This document shows positions 20,863 to 31,003 of a DNA stretch of 64,000 nt, piece after piece. Under the pieces are notes generated by a model. That model was not told the DNA's origin. It ran no database searches and saw nothing but the letters and a program-made list of their open reading frames with translations. Every line of letters begins with the position of its first letter. Position 1 is the first letter of the stretch. The stretch comes from Corynebacterium argentoratense DSM 44202 (GTDB taxonomy: Bacteria; Actinomycetota; Actinomycetes; Mycobacteriales; Mycobacteriaceae): assembly GCF_000590555.1 (NCBI RefSeq), contig NC_022198.1, forward strand, positions 1,008,583 through 1,072,582, written 5' to 3'. A program made the position numbers and the translations under genes.

Positions 20863-21076
20863 GGGATTTTCCTCCAGCGCACGGTCGGTGCGGTTCGTGG
20901 TTACAAGTGCTAACTAGGACATGCTAGCCGTTTGTGTTGCTTATATCGACTCAGACACTACGACGGGGCTATGACAGTGGTCCTGCACACTGTACTCGTG
21001 GGGCGGCGTACGGCTGCGGCTGCTAAGCTGGGCCGAGTAAAAGTCACGCCCAATTTGATCGAGGGAGCCACCCATA

Positions 21077-23203
21077 GTGAGCGATAAAACCACCCATAAC
21101 GCCCAGGATATTATCGATCAGCTTCCCGCTGACCTGCAGGGTCTCCTGAAGCCCTCATATCCTTCCGATTGGTCCCCAGTTGATTCGAAGGCTGTTGATA
21201 CCGCCCGCCTGCTTGCTGCAGACGCAGTTCAAAAATGTGGCTCCGGCCACCCCGGCACTGCGATGAGCCTTGCACCTCTGGCCTACACCTTGTACCAGAA
21301 GGTAATGAACGTCGATCCGGCTCACCCGGAGTGGATGGGGCGCGACCGTTTCGTGCTGTCCTGCGGCCACTCTTCCCTGACGCAGTACATCCAGTTGTTC
21401 TTTGGCGGCTATGGCCTTGAACTTGATGACCTTAAAGCTTTGCGTACCTGGGGCGCCCTCACCCCCGGTCACCCTGAGTACCGTCACACCGATGGTGTCG
21501 AAATCACCACCGGCCCGCTGGGCCAAGGCTTGGCTTCTGCCGTCGGTATGGCGATGGCCGCACGCCGCGAGCGCGGACTATTCGATCCGGAGGCTCCCGC
21601 TGGCAAGTCCCTGTTCGATCACTTCATCTACGTGATCTGCTCTGATGGCGATGTTCAAGAGGGCGTCACCGCAGAGGCGTGCTCCCTCGCTGGAACCCAG
21701 CAGCTGGGCAATTTGATTGTCTTCTGGGACGACAACCGCATTTCCATTGAAGAAGATACCCGCATCGCCTTCACTGAGGATGTCGTCGCGCGATACAAGG
21801 CCTACGGTTGGCAGACCCTGGAAGTCGATGGCGGTGAAAACGTCGAGGGCATTCTCGAGGCTGTAGCCAAGGCTCAGTCCGACCCGCGCCCCACTTTCAT
21901 TCGTTTGCGCACCGTGATCGGCTACCCTGCCCCGCGGATGAACACCGGCTCGGTTCACGGCGCAGCACTTGGAGCGGAGCAGATCGCTAGCGCCAAGCAG
22001 TTCCTGGGGTTTGATCCCGAAGTCGATTTCGCAGTGTCCGATGAAGTTCTCAAGCACACCCGTGCGCTTCGTGAGCGTGGCGCTGAACGCTACTCCCAGT
22101 GGCAACAGCGTTTTGACCAGTGGGCTAAAGCTAATCCGGAACGCAAGGCGCTTCTCGAGCGCGCGACCGCACGTGAATTGCCGCAGGATTGGGCAGACTC
22201 GTTGCCCACCTGGGATGCGGACCCCAAGGGCATGGCCACCCGCAAGGCATCAGAGGCCGTCATCCAAGCCGCAGCAGCGGCTCTCCCCGAGCTGTGGGGA
22301 GGCTCTGCGGACCTCGCTGGTTCCAACAACACCGTCATCAAGGGTGCTGATTCCTTCGGCCCCGAGGAGATCACGACGGACACCTGGACTACTTCGCCGT
22401 ACGGACGCAATGTTCACTATGGCATCCGTGAGCACGCAATGGGCGCAATCATTAACGGTGCTGCCCTGCACGGCCCGACCCGTATGTACGGCGGAACCTT
22501 CCTGATCTTCTCCGAGTACATGCGTCCAGCTGTGCGTTTGGCCGCACTGATGGGTACCGATGCTTATTACGTCTGGACCCACGACTCCATCGGCTTGGGT
22601 GAGGATGGCCCGACCCACCAGCCGATCGAGCAGCTTGCCGCACTGCGCGCTATCCCCGGCGTATCCCTGCTGCGCCCTGCCGATGCTAACGAGACCGCAG
22701 CCGCATGGAAGGCTGCTCTGGAATACCGGGAGGGGCCGAAGGGCTTGGCCTTGACCCGCCAGAACGTTCCCGTGCTGGAAGGTACAAAGGAAAAGGCTTT
22801 CGAGGGTGTTACCCGAGGTGCCTACATCCTGGCTGATGTGGAGGATCCGCAGGTCGTGCTGATGGCTAGTGGCTCTGAGGTACAACTCGCAGTTGAGGCA
22901 GCAGCCGAGCTCTCTAAGGACGGTATTCGCGCCCGCGTTGTGTCGGTTCCTTGCATGGACTGGTTCGCGGAGCAGCCTCAGTCCTACATTGATGAGGTCC
23001 TGCCTCCGACTGTCCGCGCCCGCGTCTCTGTCGAGGCCGGGATCGCTATGCCGTGGTACCGCTGGCTGGGTGATGCAGGTGTGCCGGTATCACTGGAGCA
23101 CTTCGGTGCATCCGCGCCGGCTGAAGAATTGTTTGAGAAGTTCGGCATCACCGCACAGGCTGTGGTCGACGCCGCTCGCGAATCCATGGAGGCCGCACGA
23201 TGA
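21077..23203 (+). CDS. tkt: transketolase
   Basis: 708 residues. The thiamine pyrophosphate domain has [13 protein letters not shown] near the N-terminus and the TPP motif starting GDVQEG and ending in WDDN. The middle pyrimidine-binding domain has [11 protein letters not shown] and [15 protein letters not shown]. It transfers two-carbon ketol groups in the non-oxidative pentose phosphate pathway. It starts with GTG, has GGGAG about 9 nt upstream, and opens the tkt-tal-zwf-opcA-pgl operon. The tal start overlaps its stop by 4 bp. Confidence 0.96.
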   Translation: MSDKTTHNAQDIIDQLPADLQGLLKPSYPSDWSPVDSKAVDTARLLAADAVQKCGSGHPGTAMSLAPLAYTLYQKVMNVDPAHPEWMGRDRFVLSCGHSSLTQYIQLFFGGYGLELDDLKALRTWGALTPGHPEYRHTDGVEITTGPLGQGLASAVGMAMAARRERGLFDPEAPAGKSLFDHFIYVICSDGDVQEGVTAEACSLAGTQQLGNLIVFWDDNRISIEEDTRIAFTEDVVARYKAYGWQTLEVDGGENVEGILEAVAKAQSDPRPTFIRLRTVIGYPAPRMNTGSVHGAALGAEQIASAKQFLGFDPEVDFAVSDEVLKHTRALRERGAERYSQWQQRFDQWAKANPERKALLERATARELPQDWADSLPTWDADPKGMATRKASEAVIQAAAAALPELWGGSADLAGSNNTVIKGADSFGPEEITTDTWTTSPYGRNVHYGIREHAMGAIINGAALHGPTRMYGGTFLIFSEYMRPAVRLAALMGTDAYYVWTHDSIGLGEDGPTHQPIEQLAALRAIPGVSLLRPADANETAAAWKAALEYREGPKGLALTRQNVPVLEGTKEKAFEGVTRGAYILADVEDPQVVLMASGSEVQLAVEAAAELSKDGIRARVVSVPCMDWFAEQPQSYIDEVLPPTVRARVSVEAGIAMPWYRWLGDAGVPVSLEHFGASAPAEELFEKFGITAQAVVDAARESMEAAR

Positions 23204-24291
23204 GCAACCAGATCGCTCAACTATCCGCACTCGGTACGTCAACGTGGCTTGATGACTTGTCTCGCGACCGCATCAACAGCGGCAACCTCGCTAAGCTCAT
23301 CGACAGTAAAAACATTGTGGGTGTCACCACCAACCCTGCTATTTTTGCAGGAGCCATGGGTGGGGAGTCCGACGCCTACGATGAGCAAATTGCGCAGCTC
23401 AAGCAGCGCGGTGCTGCTGCAGACGAGGCCGTGTTTGCAATGGCTATTGATGACGTCGCGGCTGCGTGCGATGTTTTCGCTCCCGTTCATCGTGCCACGG
23501 CTGGCGTTGACGGTCGGGTGAGCATCGAGGTCGATCCCCGCTATGCCGAGGACGCCGCGGCGACTGTGAGGCAGGCGAAGCAACTGTGGGAAGCCGTTGG
23601 TCGGGACAACGCGATGATTAAGATTCCCGCCACCAAGCAGTCCCTACCGGCGATCACGGAGGCTCTCGCCAACGGAATCAGCGTGAACGTCACTCTGATT
23701 TTCTCGGTTGAGCGTTACCGAGAAGTGGTTGATGTCTACCTTGAAGGAATTCGGCGTGCGCACGACGCAGGTTTGGATGTGTCCAAGATTTTCTCGGTAG
23801 CGTCGTTCTTCGTGTCTCGCGTGGATGTGGAGATTGACCGTCGCCTGGAAGCAATTGGTTCTGAGGAAGCCTTGGCGCTTCGCGGTAAAGCTGGTGTTGC
23901 GAATGCTCAGCAGGCTTACGCTGCATTTAGCGAACTGTTTAGCCGCGCAAAGGCGATGGGTGATCTTCCTCGCGGAGCCAACGTCCAGCGGCCCTTGTGG
24001 GCATCCACCGGAGTGAAGAACCCCGATTACCCAGCAACACTATACGTGTCTGAACTGGCCGGACCGGATACTGTGAACACAATGCCGGAGTCGACCATCG
24101 ATGCTGTTCTCGCTGCAGATGATCTGCACGGTAAGACCTTGGTTTCCAATGATTCTGCCAAGGTCATGCAGCAGTTGCGCGCGGTCGGCGTTGACCTCGA
24201 TGATGTTTTTGCCGTCCTCGAGCGCGAAGGCGTGGAGAAATTTGTTGACAGTTGGCAGCAACTACTCGACACCATTGAACAGCGCCTCTAA
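23200..24291 (+). CDS. tal: transaldolase
   Basis: 363 residues, the long actinobacterial transaldolase type. GVTTNPAIF lies near residue 41, and Lys141 in MIKIPATK is the Schiff-base lysine. It carries out the reversible transfer of dihydroxyacetone between sugar phosphates. The start codon overlaps the tkt stop (ATGA), indicating translational coupling. It precedes zwf by 39 bp. Confidence 0.96.
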   Translation: MSNQIAQLSALGTSTWLDDLSRDRINSGNLAKLIDSKNIVGVTTNPAIFAGAMGGESDAYDEQIAQLKQRGAAADEAVFAMAIDDVAAACDVFAPVHRATAGVDGRVSIEVDPRYAEDAAATVRQAKQLWEAVGRDNAMIKIPATKQSLPAITEALANGISVNVTLIFSVERYREVVDVYLEGIRRAHDAGLDVSKIFSVASFFVSRVDVEIDRRLEAIGSEEALALRGKAGVANAQQAYAAFSELFSRAKAMGDLPRGANVQRPLWASTGVKNPDYPATLYVSELAGPDTVNTMPESTIDAVLAADDLHGKTLVSNDSAKVMQQLRAVGVDLDDVFAVLEREGVEKFVDSWQQLLDTIEQRL

Positions 24292-24330
24292 CGCAGTTAA
24301 CACAGTCGATCGAAAGAAACAGACAAATCC

Positions 24331-25890
24331 GTGAGTAATTCTCTTACTGGTGCTCAAGATAGCGCTCCGTGGTTCAACCCGCTGAGAGACTCTGATGACA
24401 AACGACTGCCCCGCATCGCTGGCCCGTGCGGGATGGTTATTTTTGGCGTAACAGGTGATCTGGCGCGTAAAAAGCTGCTTCCGGCTATTTACGATCTTGC
24501 CCATCGTGGCCTCTTGCCCCCAGGTTTCTGCTTGGTGGGTTACGGTCGCCGCGATTGGAGCAATGAAGAGTTTCAGGACTACGTGCTCGATGCCGTCAAG
24601 GCAGGTGCTCGTACCGAGTTCCAGGACAACGTGTGGAAGCGACTCACGGAAGGGATGGTGTTCTGCAAGGGAAACTTCGATGATGACGCCGCGTTCGACA
24701 ACCTGGCAAGCACGCTGCAGTATCTCGATGAAACCCGCGGCACCGCCGGTAACTGGGCGTTCTACTTGTCTGTCCCGCCCGACTTTTTTGCCGACGTATG
24801 CCACCAGTTGGATCGCTCGGGGATGGCGCAGGCTACCGAGGAACATTGGCGCCGCGTCATCATCGAGAAGCCTTTTGGCCACGATCAAGAATCCGCACGG
24901 GCACTCAATAAGATCGTTAACCAGGTGTTCCCGGAGGACTCGGTTTTCCGCATCGACCATTACCTAGGTAAAGAGACCGTCCAGAACATCATGGTGCTGC
25001 GGTTCGCTAACCAGTTGTTTGACCCCCTGTGGAACAACCAATTCATTGACCACGTGCAGATCACCATGGCCGAGGACATCGGCCTGGGTGGACGCGCAGG
25101 TTATTACGACGGTATCGGTGCCGCCCGCGACGTCATCCAGAATCACCTGCTGCAGTTGTTGGCCCTGATCGCGATGGAGGAACCCATCGCCTTCACTCCG
25201 GCGCAACTCCAGGCAGAAAAGGTCAAGGTTCTTCGGGCTACGAGCCCCGTCTATCCCCTAGCGAAGACCACTGCCCGAGGCCAGTATTCTGCGGGGTGGC
25301 AAGGCTCGAACTATGTTCAGGGCCTTCGAGAGGAAGAAGGGTTCGACCCCGAGTCCGCTACGGAAACATATGCGGCCTGTACCTTGCAGGTTAAGTCGCG
25401 TCGTTGGAACGGTGTTCCGTTCTACCTGCGCACAGGTAAGCGTTTGGGGCGTCGAGTCACCGAGATCGCGCTTGTGTTCAAACCCTCCCCTCATCCGCCC
25501 TTTAGCGAAGAGTCGGCTGGGGAGGAAGCATCCAACAATGCGGTGGTTATCCGTGTGCAACCCGACGAGGGCGTGCTGATGCGTTTTGGATCTAAGGTGC
25601 CTGGCTCCACGATGGAGGTCCGCGACGTCAACATGGATTTCTCCTACTCTGAGGCCTTTACCGAAGAGTCCCCGGAGGCCTACGAGCGGTTGATCCTGGA
25701 CGTCATGCTGGACGAGGCCTCCTTGTTCCCCACAAACGAAGAGGTGGAACTATCCTGGGCGATTCTGGATCCTATTCTCGAATACTGGGCTCAGCGCGGG
25801 AAGCCCGAGCAATACCCCGCAGGAACGTGGGGTCCGGAATCAGCAACCCGGATGATGGCCCGCGAAGGCCGCGTCTGGCGTCGTCCATAG
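24331..25890 (+). CDS. zwf: glucose-6-phosphate dehydrogenase
   Basis: 519 residues. The NADP-binding motif is GVTGDLA (39-45), and the catalytic and substrate motif is RIDHYLGKE (207-215). It opens the oxidative pentose phosphate pathway and produces NADPH. In corynebacteria it works as a complex with OpcA, which is encoded next. The GTG start at 24331 has only a weak purine-rich ribosome site (GAAAG). Alternative starts further in would cut into the conserved domain. Confidence 0.96.
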   Translation: MSNSLTGAQDSAPWFNPLRDSDDKRLPRIAGPCGMVIFGVTGDLARKKLLPAIYDLAHRGLLPPGFCLVGYGRRDWSNEEFQDYVLDAVKAGARTEFQDNVWKRLTEGMVFCKGNFDDDAAFDNLASTLQYLDETRGTAGNWAFYLSVPPDFFADVCHQLDRSGMAQATEEHWRRVIIEKPFGHDQESARALNKIVNQVFPEDSVFRIDHYLGKETVQNIMVLRFANQLFDPLWNNQFIDHVQITMAEDIGLGGRAGYYDGIGAARDVIQNHLLQLLALIAMEEPIAFTPAQLQAEKVKVLRATSPVYPLAKTTARGQYSAGWQGSNYVQGLREEEGFDPESATETYAACTLQVKSRRWNGVPFYLRTGKRLGRRVTEIALVFKPSPHPPFSEESAGEEASNNAVVIRVQPDEGVLMRFGSKVPGSTMEVRDVNMDFSYSEAFTEESPEAYERLILDVMLDEASLFPTNEEVELSWAILDPILEYWAQRGKPEQYPAGTWGPESATRMMAREGRVWRRP

Positions 25891-25917
25891 TCACCTTTTA
25901 GCTAACGGAGTACAGCG

Positions 25918-26868
25918 ATGTTAATCCACCTCGAAGACACTGACTCTTCAGCGATCGCCAAGCAGTTGGGCACCCAGGTGACCACAGGACGCGTCCTAAC
26001 CCTTATCGTGGTGTGCAGCCCCGATGACGATATCGACTGCCTGATCACAGCAACCAATGATGCCTCCCGTGAGCACCCCTCGCGTGTACTCATGCTGGTT
26101 GCTGACCCCGAGGCTGAGACCGCCGGCGTCGACGCTGACATCCACCTGGGGGGTGACTCCGGGGCCTCCGAGCTAGTGGTGATGCATTTGCGTGGTGACG
26201 TCGCCCGGCATCTGGATGCTGTGGTGCGGCCACTGTTGCTGCCGGATACCCCGGTGGTCGCGTGGTGGCCTGCTGCCGCACCGATTGACCCTGCGGTCGA
26301 CCCGATCGGTGCTCTCGCTCAGCGCCGCATCACTGATGCTTTGTTTGATCCACCGGTCGATAGTATTTATCGGCGTCGGAACAACTACACCCCGGGCGAC
26401 TCAGATATGTCGTGGTCACGTATCACCCCGTGGCGTGGAGTCGTGGCTGCCACCATGGATCAGCCTCCACACGAGGAGATCATCGATGGTCGCGTTTTCG
26501 GCCCTGCGGACTCCCCCAGCGTTGATCTTGCTGCAGGCTGGTTGGCTGATCGACTGGGCGTCAACATTGTTCGGGAATCTACAGGCCAGCCGGCTATCCC
26601 TGTTGATGATGAGGGTAACCCGTGCATCGCCATCACCAAGGTGGAGATCATGCGCACGTCCTCAACTATCACCATCGAAGTCGCAGACGCCACCACACTG
26701 TCAGTGCAGATGCCTGGCAGGCCTCCGGCGCTGGTCGCTTTAAGTCGACGCTCGCAATCGGATTGCCTTGCCGAGGAGCTGCGTCACCTTGACCCCGATC
26801 GGGCTTATGGTCGTGCGCTTCGTGGCTTGAGTCGCGTTCGTTACGTTGATACGTTCAGCGCCCAGTAG
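25918..26868 (+). CDS. opcA: OpcA, glucose-6-phosphate dehydrogenase assembly protein
   Basis: 316 residues, the usual OpcA length, with the family segment VVAWWPAAAPIDPAVDPIG. OpcA is needed for assembly and activity of Zwf in cyanobacteria and actinobacteria. GGAG lies upstream of the ATG at 25918. It sits 27 bp after zwf in the pentose phosphate operon. Confidence 0.93.
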   Translation: MLIHLEDTDSSAIAKQLGTQVTTGRVLTLIVVCSPDDDIDCLITATNDASREHPSRVLMLVADPEAETAGVDADIHLGGDSGASELVVMHLRGDVARHLDAVVRPLLLPDTPVVAWWPAAAPIDPAVDPIGALAQRRITDALFDPPVDSIYRRRNNYTPGDSDMSWSRITPWRGVVAATMDQPPHEEIIDGRVFGPADSPSVDLAAGWLADRLGVNIVRESTGQPAIPVDDEGNPCIAITKVEIMRTSSTITIEVADATTLSVQMPGRPPALVALSRRSQSDCLAEELRHLDPDRAYGRALRGLSRVRYVDTFSAQ

Positions 26869-26926
26869 TACCTAGCCGACTAACGGCCGACCAGCTACCG
26901 CCCTCTAAAATTTTCCGAAGGATCAT

Positions 26927-28447
26927 GTGAGTCATATGAGCACCACCGAAGCCCCCGCCCCCCAGGTCAGCACTTTCGCAGACCTCGATCAGCTTGTTGA
27001 TGCAGCTGCCCGGCAATTCGTCGAACTGGCGTGCAGCACCTTAGATAATCGCCCGCCGGAGGAGTCTTTCAACGTCGTGTTCACAGGCGGTACCGCGGGA
27101 ATCGCAACGTTGCGTCGCATCGCAGAGCTTGACGCCGCGTCGCGCGCGCAGGCAGACAACTTCCCTATCGCCTCCATCGATTGGTCTCGTGTCCAGGTAT
27201 TTTTCGGTGACGAACGCGATGTTGCTGTCAGTGACCCGGAATCCAACGAGGGGCAGGCGCGGGAAGCACTGCTCGACCACGTTGATATCCCTGAGTCCAA
27301 CATCCATGGTTGGGGTTTGGATGGTAGCGCCGAAGAACTCGTGGAACGCGCTGTGGCCTACGCGGAAACCCTATTGGAGTTCGCGCCCAACGGATTCGAT
27401 CTGCATCTTCTAGGAATGGGACATGAGGGGCATATCAATTCACTATTCCCGGGATCGGCTGCTACCAAAGAGCAGGGCGCTTTGACAATGGCTGTTACTG
27501 ACTCCCCTAAGCCACCGGCATGCAGGGGGACCTTGACCTTCCCCGCTATCAACAGTGCCGATCATGTGTGGTTGCTCATAAGCGGTTCGCAAAAAGCGGA
27601 GGCTGCATCACAGGCCATCGCGGGTGCTGATCGCAACCAGTGGCCGGTTGGTGAAGCTCGAGGAAGGATCGAAACCACCGTGTTTATTAGCGAAGATGCC
27701 CAATATGCTGCGCCCAAGGCCGACATCGCGGCACGTGCAGATAATGTCGTGAAACGATACGGCAAGGACGATACCGCTGTGACCGCCTTGGGCGGCGTCA
27801 ATATTGAGTTCCACAAGGGCGAGTTCACAGCCATCATGGGGCCTTCTGGATCTGGCAAGTCCACGCTGATGCACTGCATGGCAGGGCTGGATTCCGTTAC
27901 CGAGGGCCATACCTACATCGGCGATACGGATTTGTCGACGCTCAAAGATAAGCAAATCACTACTCTCCGCAGGGACCGCCTAGGGTTTGTGTTCCAGTCC
28001 TTCAACTTGGTGCCCACCCTGTCCGCCGCAGAGAACATCACCCTACCGGTGGATATTGCTGGCAGGAAGGTCGACGAGCAATGGTTCGAAGAGGTCACCA
28101 CTCGGCTGGGGCTGGATAAGCGACTCAAGCACCGCCCGAACGAATTGTCGGGTGGCCAGCAGCAGCGCGTGGCGGTGGCCCGCGCCTTGATTTCCCGTCC
28201 AGAAATCATCTTTGGGGACGAACCGACCGGAAACCTCGACTCGAATGCATCGAGCGAGGTCCTAGGTATCCTTCGCGCCGCTGTGGATGACCTTGGCCAG
28301 ACAGTGGTGATCGTTACCCACGACCCCAAAGCTGCGAGCTACGCCGACCGAGTTGTCTTCTTGGCGGACGGTCAGTTGGTTGAGGATATTCGGCAGCCCT
28401 CTGTCGATGACATTTTGAAGGTCATGGCGAAGATTGAGGAGGTCTAA
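26927..28447 (+). CDS. pgl: 6-phosphogluconolactonase fused to ABC transporter ATPase
   Basis: 506-residue fusion. Residues about 15-258 are a complete 6-phosphogluconolactonase: NVVFTGGTAGIATLRRI, VQVFFGDERDV, LGMGHEGHINSLFPGS, and a normal end near ETTVFISEDA. Residues about 268-506 are a complete MacB/LolD-type ABC ATPase: RYGKDDTAVTAL, Walker A GPSGSGKST (from 305), LSGGQQQR (407 on), GDEPTGNLD and the THDP H-loop. The joint around residues 259-268 has no stop. No in-frame ATG or ribosome site would start a separate ATPase; the first in-frame GTG falls inside VVKRYG. The lactonase hydrolyses 6-phosphogluconolactone, the Zwf product. The ATPase would serve the permease encoded next (TAAATG junction). 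An assembly error is not excluded. Confidence 0.9.
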   Translation: MSHMSTTEAPAPQVSTFADLDQLVDAAARQFVELACSTLDNRPPEESFNVVFTGGTAGIATLRRIAELDAASRAQADNFPIASIDWSRVQVFFGDERDVAVSDPESNEGQAREALLDHVDIPESNIHGWGLDGSAEELVERAVAYAETLLEFAPNGFDLHLLGMGHEGHINSLFPGSAATKEQGALTMAVTDSPKPPACRGTLTFPAINSADHVWLLISGSQKAEAASQAIAGADRNQWPVGEARGRIETTVFISEDAQYAAPKADIAARADNVVKRYGKDDTAVTALGGVNIEFHKGEFTAIMGPSGSGKSTLMHCMAGLDSVTEGHTYIGDTDLSTLKDKQITTLRRDRLGFVFQSFNLVPTLSAAENITLPVDIAGRKVDEQWFEEVTTRLGLDKRLKHRPNELSGGQQQRVAVARALISRPEIIFGDEPTGNLDSNASSEVLGILRAAVDDLGQTVVIVTHDPKAASYADRVVFLADGQLVEDIRQPSVDDILKVMAKIEEV

Positions 28448-30991
28448 ATGGCTTCCTCTCCCATGCGCACAATTTCTCTCCGTACCATCGCTGCCCACAA
28501 GGTTCGTCTGTTTCTAACCCTGTTGTCGGTGGTGTTGGGAACCGCCTTTATCGCTGGTTCTTCCATGTTTACTGCAACGTTGCAGCACAGTTTTGAATCC
28601 GTCGTGTCGACGGCGTTTGATGATGTCGACGTTGTGGTGCAGCAGGACATAAATCCTGCCGGCATTGACTATGCCGAGGCTGAGAAGCTGCGTAAAGACC
28701 CGCGGGTGGAGTCAGTGTCCGTTAGCGCCAGAAACGTCACGGTGGTTATCGGTAACGATAAGGGTGAACGCCTCGAAGGCAGCGGTGGTGCCCCCTCCGA
28801 GGCCTTGGCTTTTGTTCCGGGGGCTGCGACTAATAAGCAATTCGAGCTCACGGAGGGTAACTACCCCGAGGCCGGTCAGGTTGCTATCAATGACCGTACT
28901 GCTGAGCTCAACGGGATCAAACCGGGTGATACCTTAACCGTGATCACTCCGAAGGGGCGCAGTAAGGTGCCCGTGAGCGGCATCTACCACTACCCCACGT
29001 CGACCGGCGGCTCGAGCAGTTTGCTCTACCCAGAGTCTGACTTTGTCCGTGAGTTCACTGATGGCACCCACGTGTCTAGTGTCAGCATTGAGCTCAAAGA
29101 TCACGACGAGGCTGCCACAAAGGCTTTTCGTGATGACGTCGCGAAAATGTTTCCCGATGAGAAAATCGCCGACGCCAAGGTGTTGGCGGAGCAGTTGACT
29201 GACACGATCAAAAAAGCGCTGAGCTTCGTCAACTATTTCCTGTGGGCCTTTGCGGGCATCGCGTTGATCGTTGGCACCTTCATCATTTCCAACACCTTCG
29301 CGATGATTGTGGCGCAGCGTAACCGCGAGTTTGCGCTGCTACGTGCCATTGGTATTTCGCGTAAGCAGATTACTCGTTCAGTGGTGTTTGAGGCCGTGGT
29401 TGTTGGCCTGTTTGGTTCGCTGCTGGGCATTGTCGCGGGCATGGGGTTGGTGAAGGCCTTGACTGCGCTGATGGAGGCCAAGTCTCTTGGTTTGCCGGAT
29501 GCGGGCTTGTCTTTGTCCCCGCAGGGCATTATCGCGCCGCTTGTCGCGGGTACTTTGGTGACGGTGGTGTCTGCGTGGGCTCCTGCGCGCGCAGCTGGGC
29601 GGGTTCATCCCGTGCGGGCTATGCGTTCGCAAGAGCAGACCAGCGTGCGTTCCTTGTTGCTGCGCAGCATTATCGGTGGTGTGCTGGTGGTTGGCGGCGC
29701 CGTTGCCTCCGTTATGGCTGCCTACAGTGATGGCGAGGTCAAGCTCCGGTCGATCACCATCGGTGTCGCAGCCCTGGCCATCATCATCGGAACCTGGCTG
29801 ATTTTGCCACTATTGTCTATTCCTTTCGTCGCTGGTATCGGACGGGTCTTGGGGCTTCCATTCCGTCGCGTTGGCCACTTGGCCTCGACCAACGCGCGGC
29901 GTAATCCCCGGCGGACAGCCGCGACTGCTTTTGCATTGACGCTCGGTTTGATGATGGTGTCCTCCATCGGCATGTTGGGTGCTACGATGCGTTCCTCCCT
30001 GTCGGACATGCTGGACACGGGGCTGAAGGCTGAGCTACTGCTCACCACCCCTCAGGGCAGCAACCTTTCGATCCCCGGCGACGCCATCGATAAAGTCCGC
30101 GAGGTGGACGGTGTCCGCGACGTCGTTACCGGTGCGTTGATTTCTGGTAGCGCCGAGGATATGTCTTTGGCCAGCCCGTTTGGCCCACCCACGTTGCCCA
30201 TCATCGATGGGGATGTCACCCAGGCTATTGAGGTGGACAAAGTCTCCGGTCAACTTACTTCTGATCTGGTGGTCAACACGACCGTCAAGGATGCGTTGAC
30301 AGCAGCCGGAATTTCCGATGTGAAGTTGGCTCACCTTAACAACAGCCTGACCCGCAGTGTCGGTGGCGTATTCAAAGACAATCCCATTTTGGGCCAGGGC
30401 TATATCAGTCCCGCCGTCGCCCGGGAGATTGCGCCGGGTGAAGACCTACCGGTCAATTCGGTGTTCCTCACATTGGACGAAGGCGCTAATGCTTCTGCCG
30501 TCCGCGCCGAAGTCGAGGCCGTGACCAAGCCGTACATGACCATTAACGTGCAGGACAAGGAAGAATACAAGGGTGAATCTGTTAAGACTGTCTCGACAAT
30601 GCTGAGCGTCCTGTACGGGCTGCTGGGGCTGTCTGTGATCATTGCGGTGTTGGGCATTATCAATACTCTTGCCTTGAGTGTGATCGAACGTCGACAGGAG
30701 ATCGGCATGCTGCGCGCGGTGGGTATGCTGCGCAGTCAAATCAGACGAATGATTTACATCGAATCTGCTAATATCGCGGTGTTTGGTGCGCTGGTTGGCG
30801 CCGCAATTGGTCTTGGCGTCGGCTGGTGTTTCGTCACTACCCTGTCCGGCCAGGGTCTCGATAGCATCATTGTTCCTTGGGCCAATATGGCGTGGATGAT
30901 TGTCGCGTCGGGTGTTATTGGAGTACTAGCAGCTGTTATTCCGGGTACACGCGCAGCTCGCACCAAACCTCTTGAAGCGATCACGGACTAA
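28448..30991 (+). CDS. MacB/FtsX-type ABC transporter permease
   Basis: 847 residues. The N-terminus (ISLRTIAAHKVRLFLTLLSVVLGTAF) is the first helix of the MacB/FtsX family. A large extracytoplasmic domain follows (about residues 45-250). Three helices with the NTFAMIVAQRNREFALLRAIG pattern then come, and a second similar half ends in ERRQEIGMLRAVGMLR. Two FtsX domains in one chain are usual in actinobacteria. Such systems move lipoproteins, peptides or drugs, or act as mechanotransmitters; the substrate is unknown. Its ATPase is the C-terminal half of the preceding fusion. Confidence 0.9.
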   Translation: MASSPMRTISLRTIAAHKVRLFLTLLSVVLGTAFIAGSSMFTATLQHSFESVVSTAFDDVDVVVQQDINPAGIDYAEAEKLRKDPRVESVSVSARNVTVVIGNDKGERLEGSGGAPSEALAFVPGAATNKQFELTEGNYPEAGQVAINDRTAELNGIKPGDTLTVITPKGRSKVPVSGIYHYPTSTGGSSSLLYPESDFVREFTDGTHVSSVSIELKDHDEAATKAFRDDVAKMFPDEKIADAKVLAEQLTDTIKKALSFVNYFLWAFAGIALIVGTFIISNTFAMIVAQRNREFALLRAIGISRKQITRSVVFEAVVVGLFGSLLGIVAGMGLVKALTALMEAKSLGLPDAGLSLSPQGIIAPLVAGTLVTVVSAWAPARAAGRVHPVRAMRSQEQTSVRSLLLRSIIGGVLVVGGAVASVMAAYSDGEVKLRSITIGVAALAIIIGTWLILPLLSIPFVAGIGRVLGLPFRRVGHLASTNARRNPRRTAATAFALTLGLMMVSSIGMLGATMRSSLSDMLDTGLKAELLLTTPQGSNLSIPGDAIDKVREVDGVRDVVTGALISGSAEDMSLASPFGPPTLPIIDGDVTQAIEVDKVSGQLTSDLVVNTTVKDALTAAGISDVKLAHLNNSLTRSVGGVFKDNPILGQGYISPAVAREIAPGEDLPVNSVFLTLDEGANASAVRAEVEAVTKPYMTINVQDKEEYKGESVKTVSTMLSVLYGLLGLSVIIAVLGIINTLALSVIERRQEIGMLRAVGMLRSQIRRMIYIESANIAVFGALVGAAIGLGVGWCFVTTLSGQGLDSIIVPWANMAWMIVASGVIGVLAAVIPGTRAARTKPLEAITD

Positions 30992-31003
30992 AAGGGTTGT
31001 GCA

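Noticed and set aside
27695-27750. Separate start for the ABC ATPase inside the pgl fusion
   Set aside because: ATG triplets here are out of frame and reach a stop within 20 codons; the only in-frame start-like codon is a GTG inside the first conserved strand, without a ribosome site.
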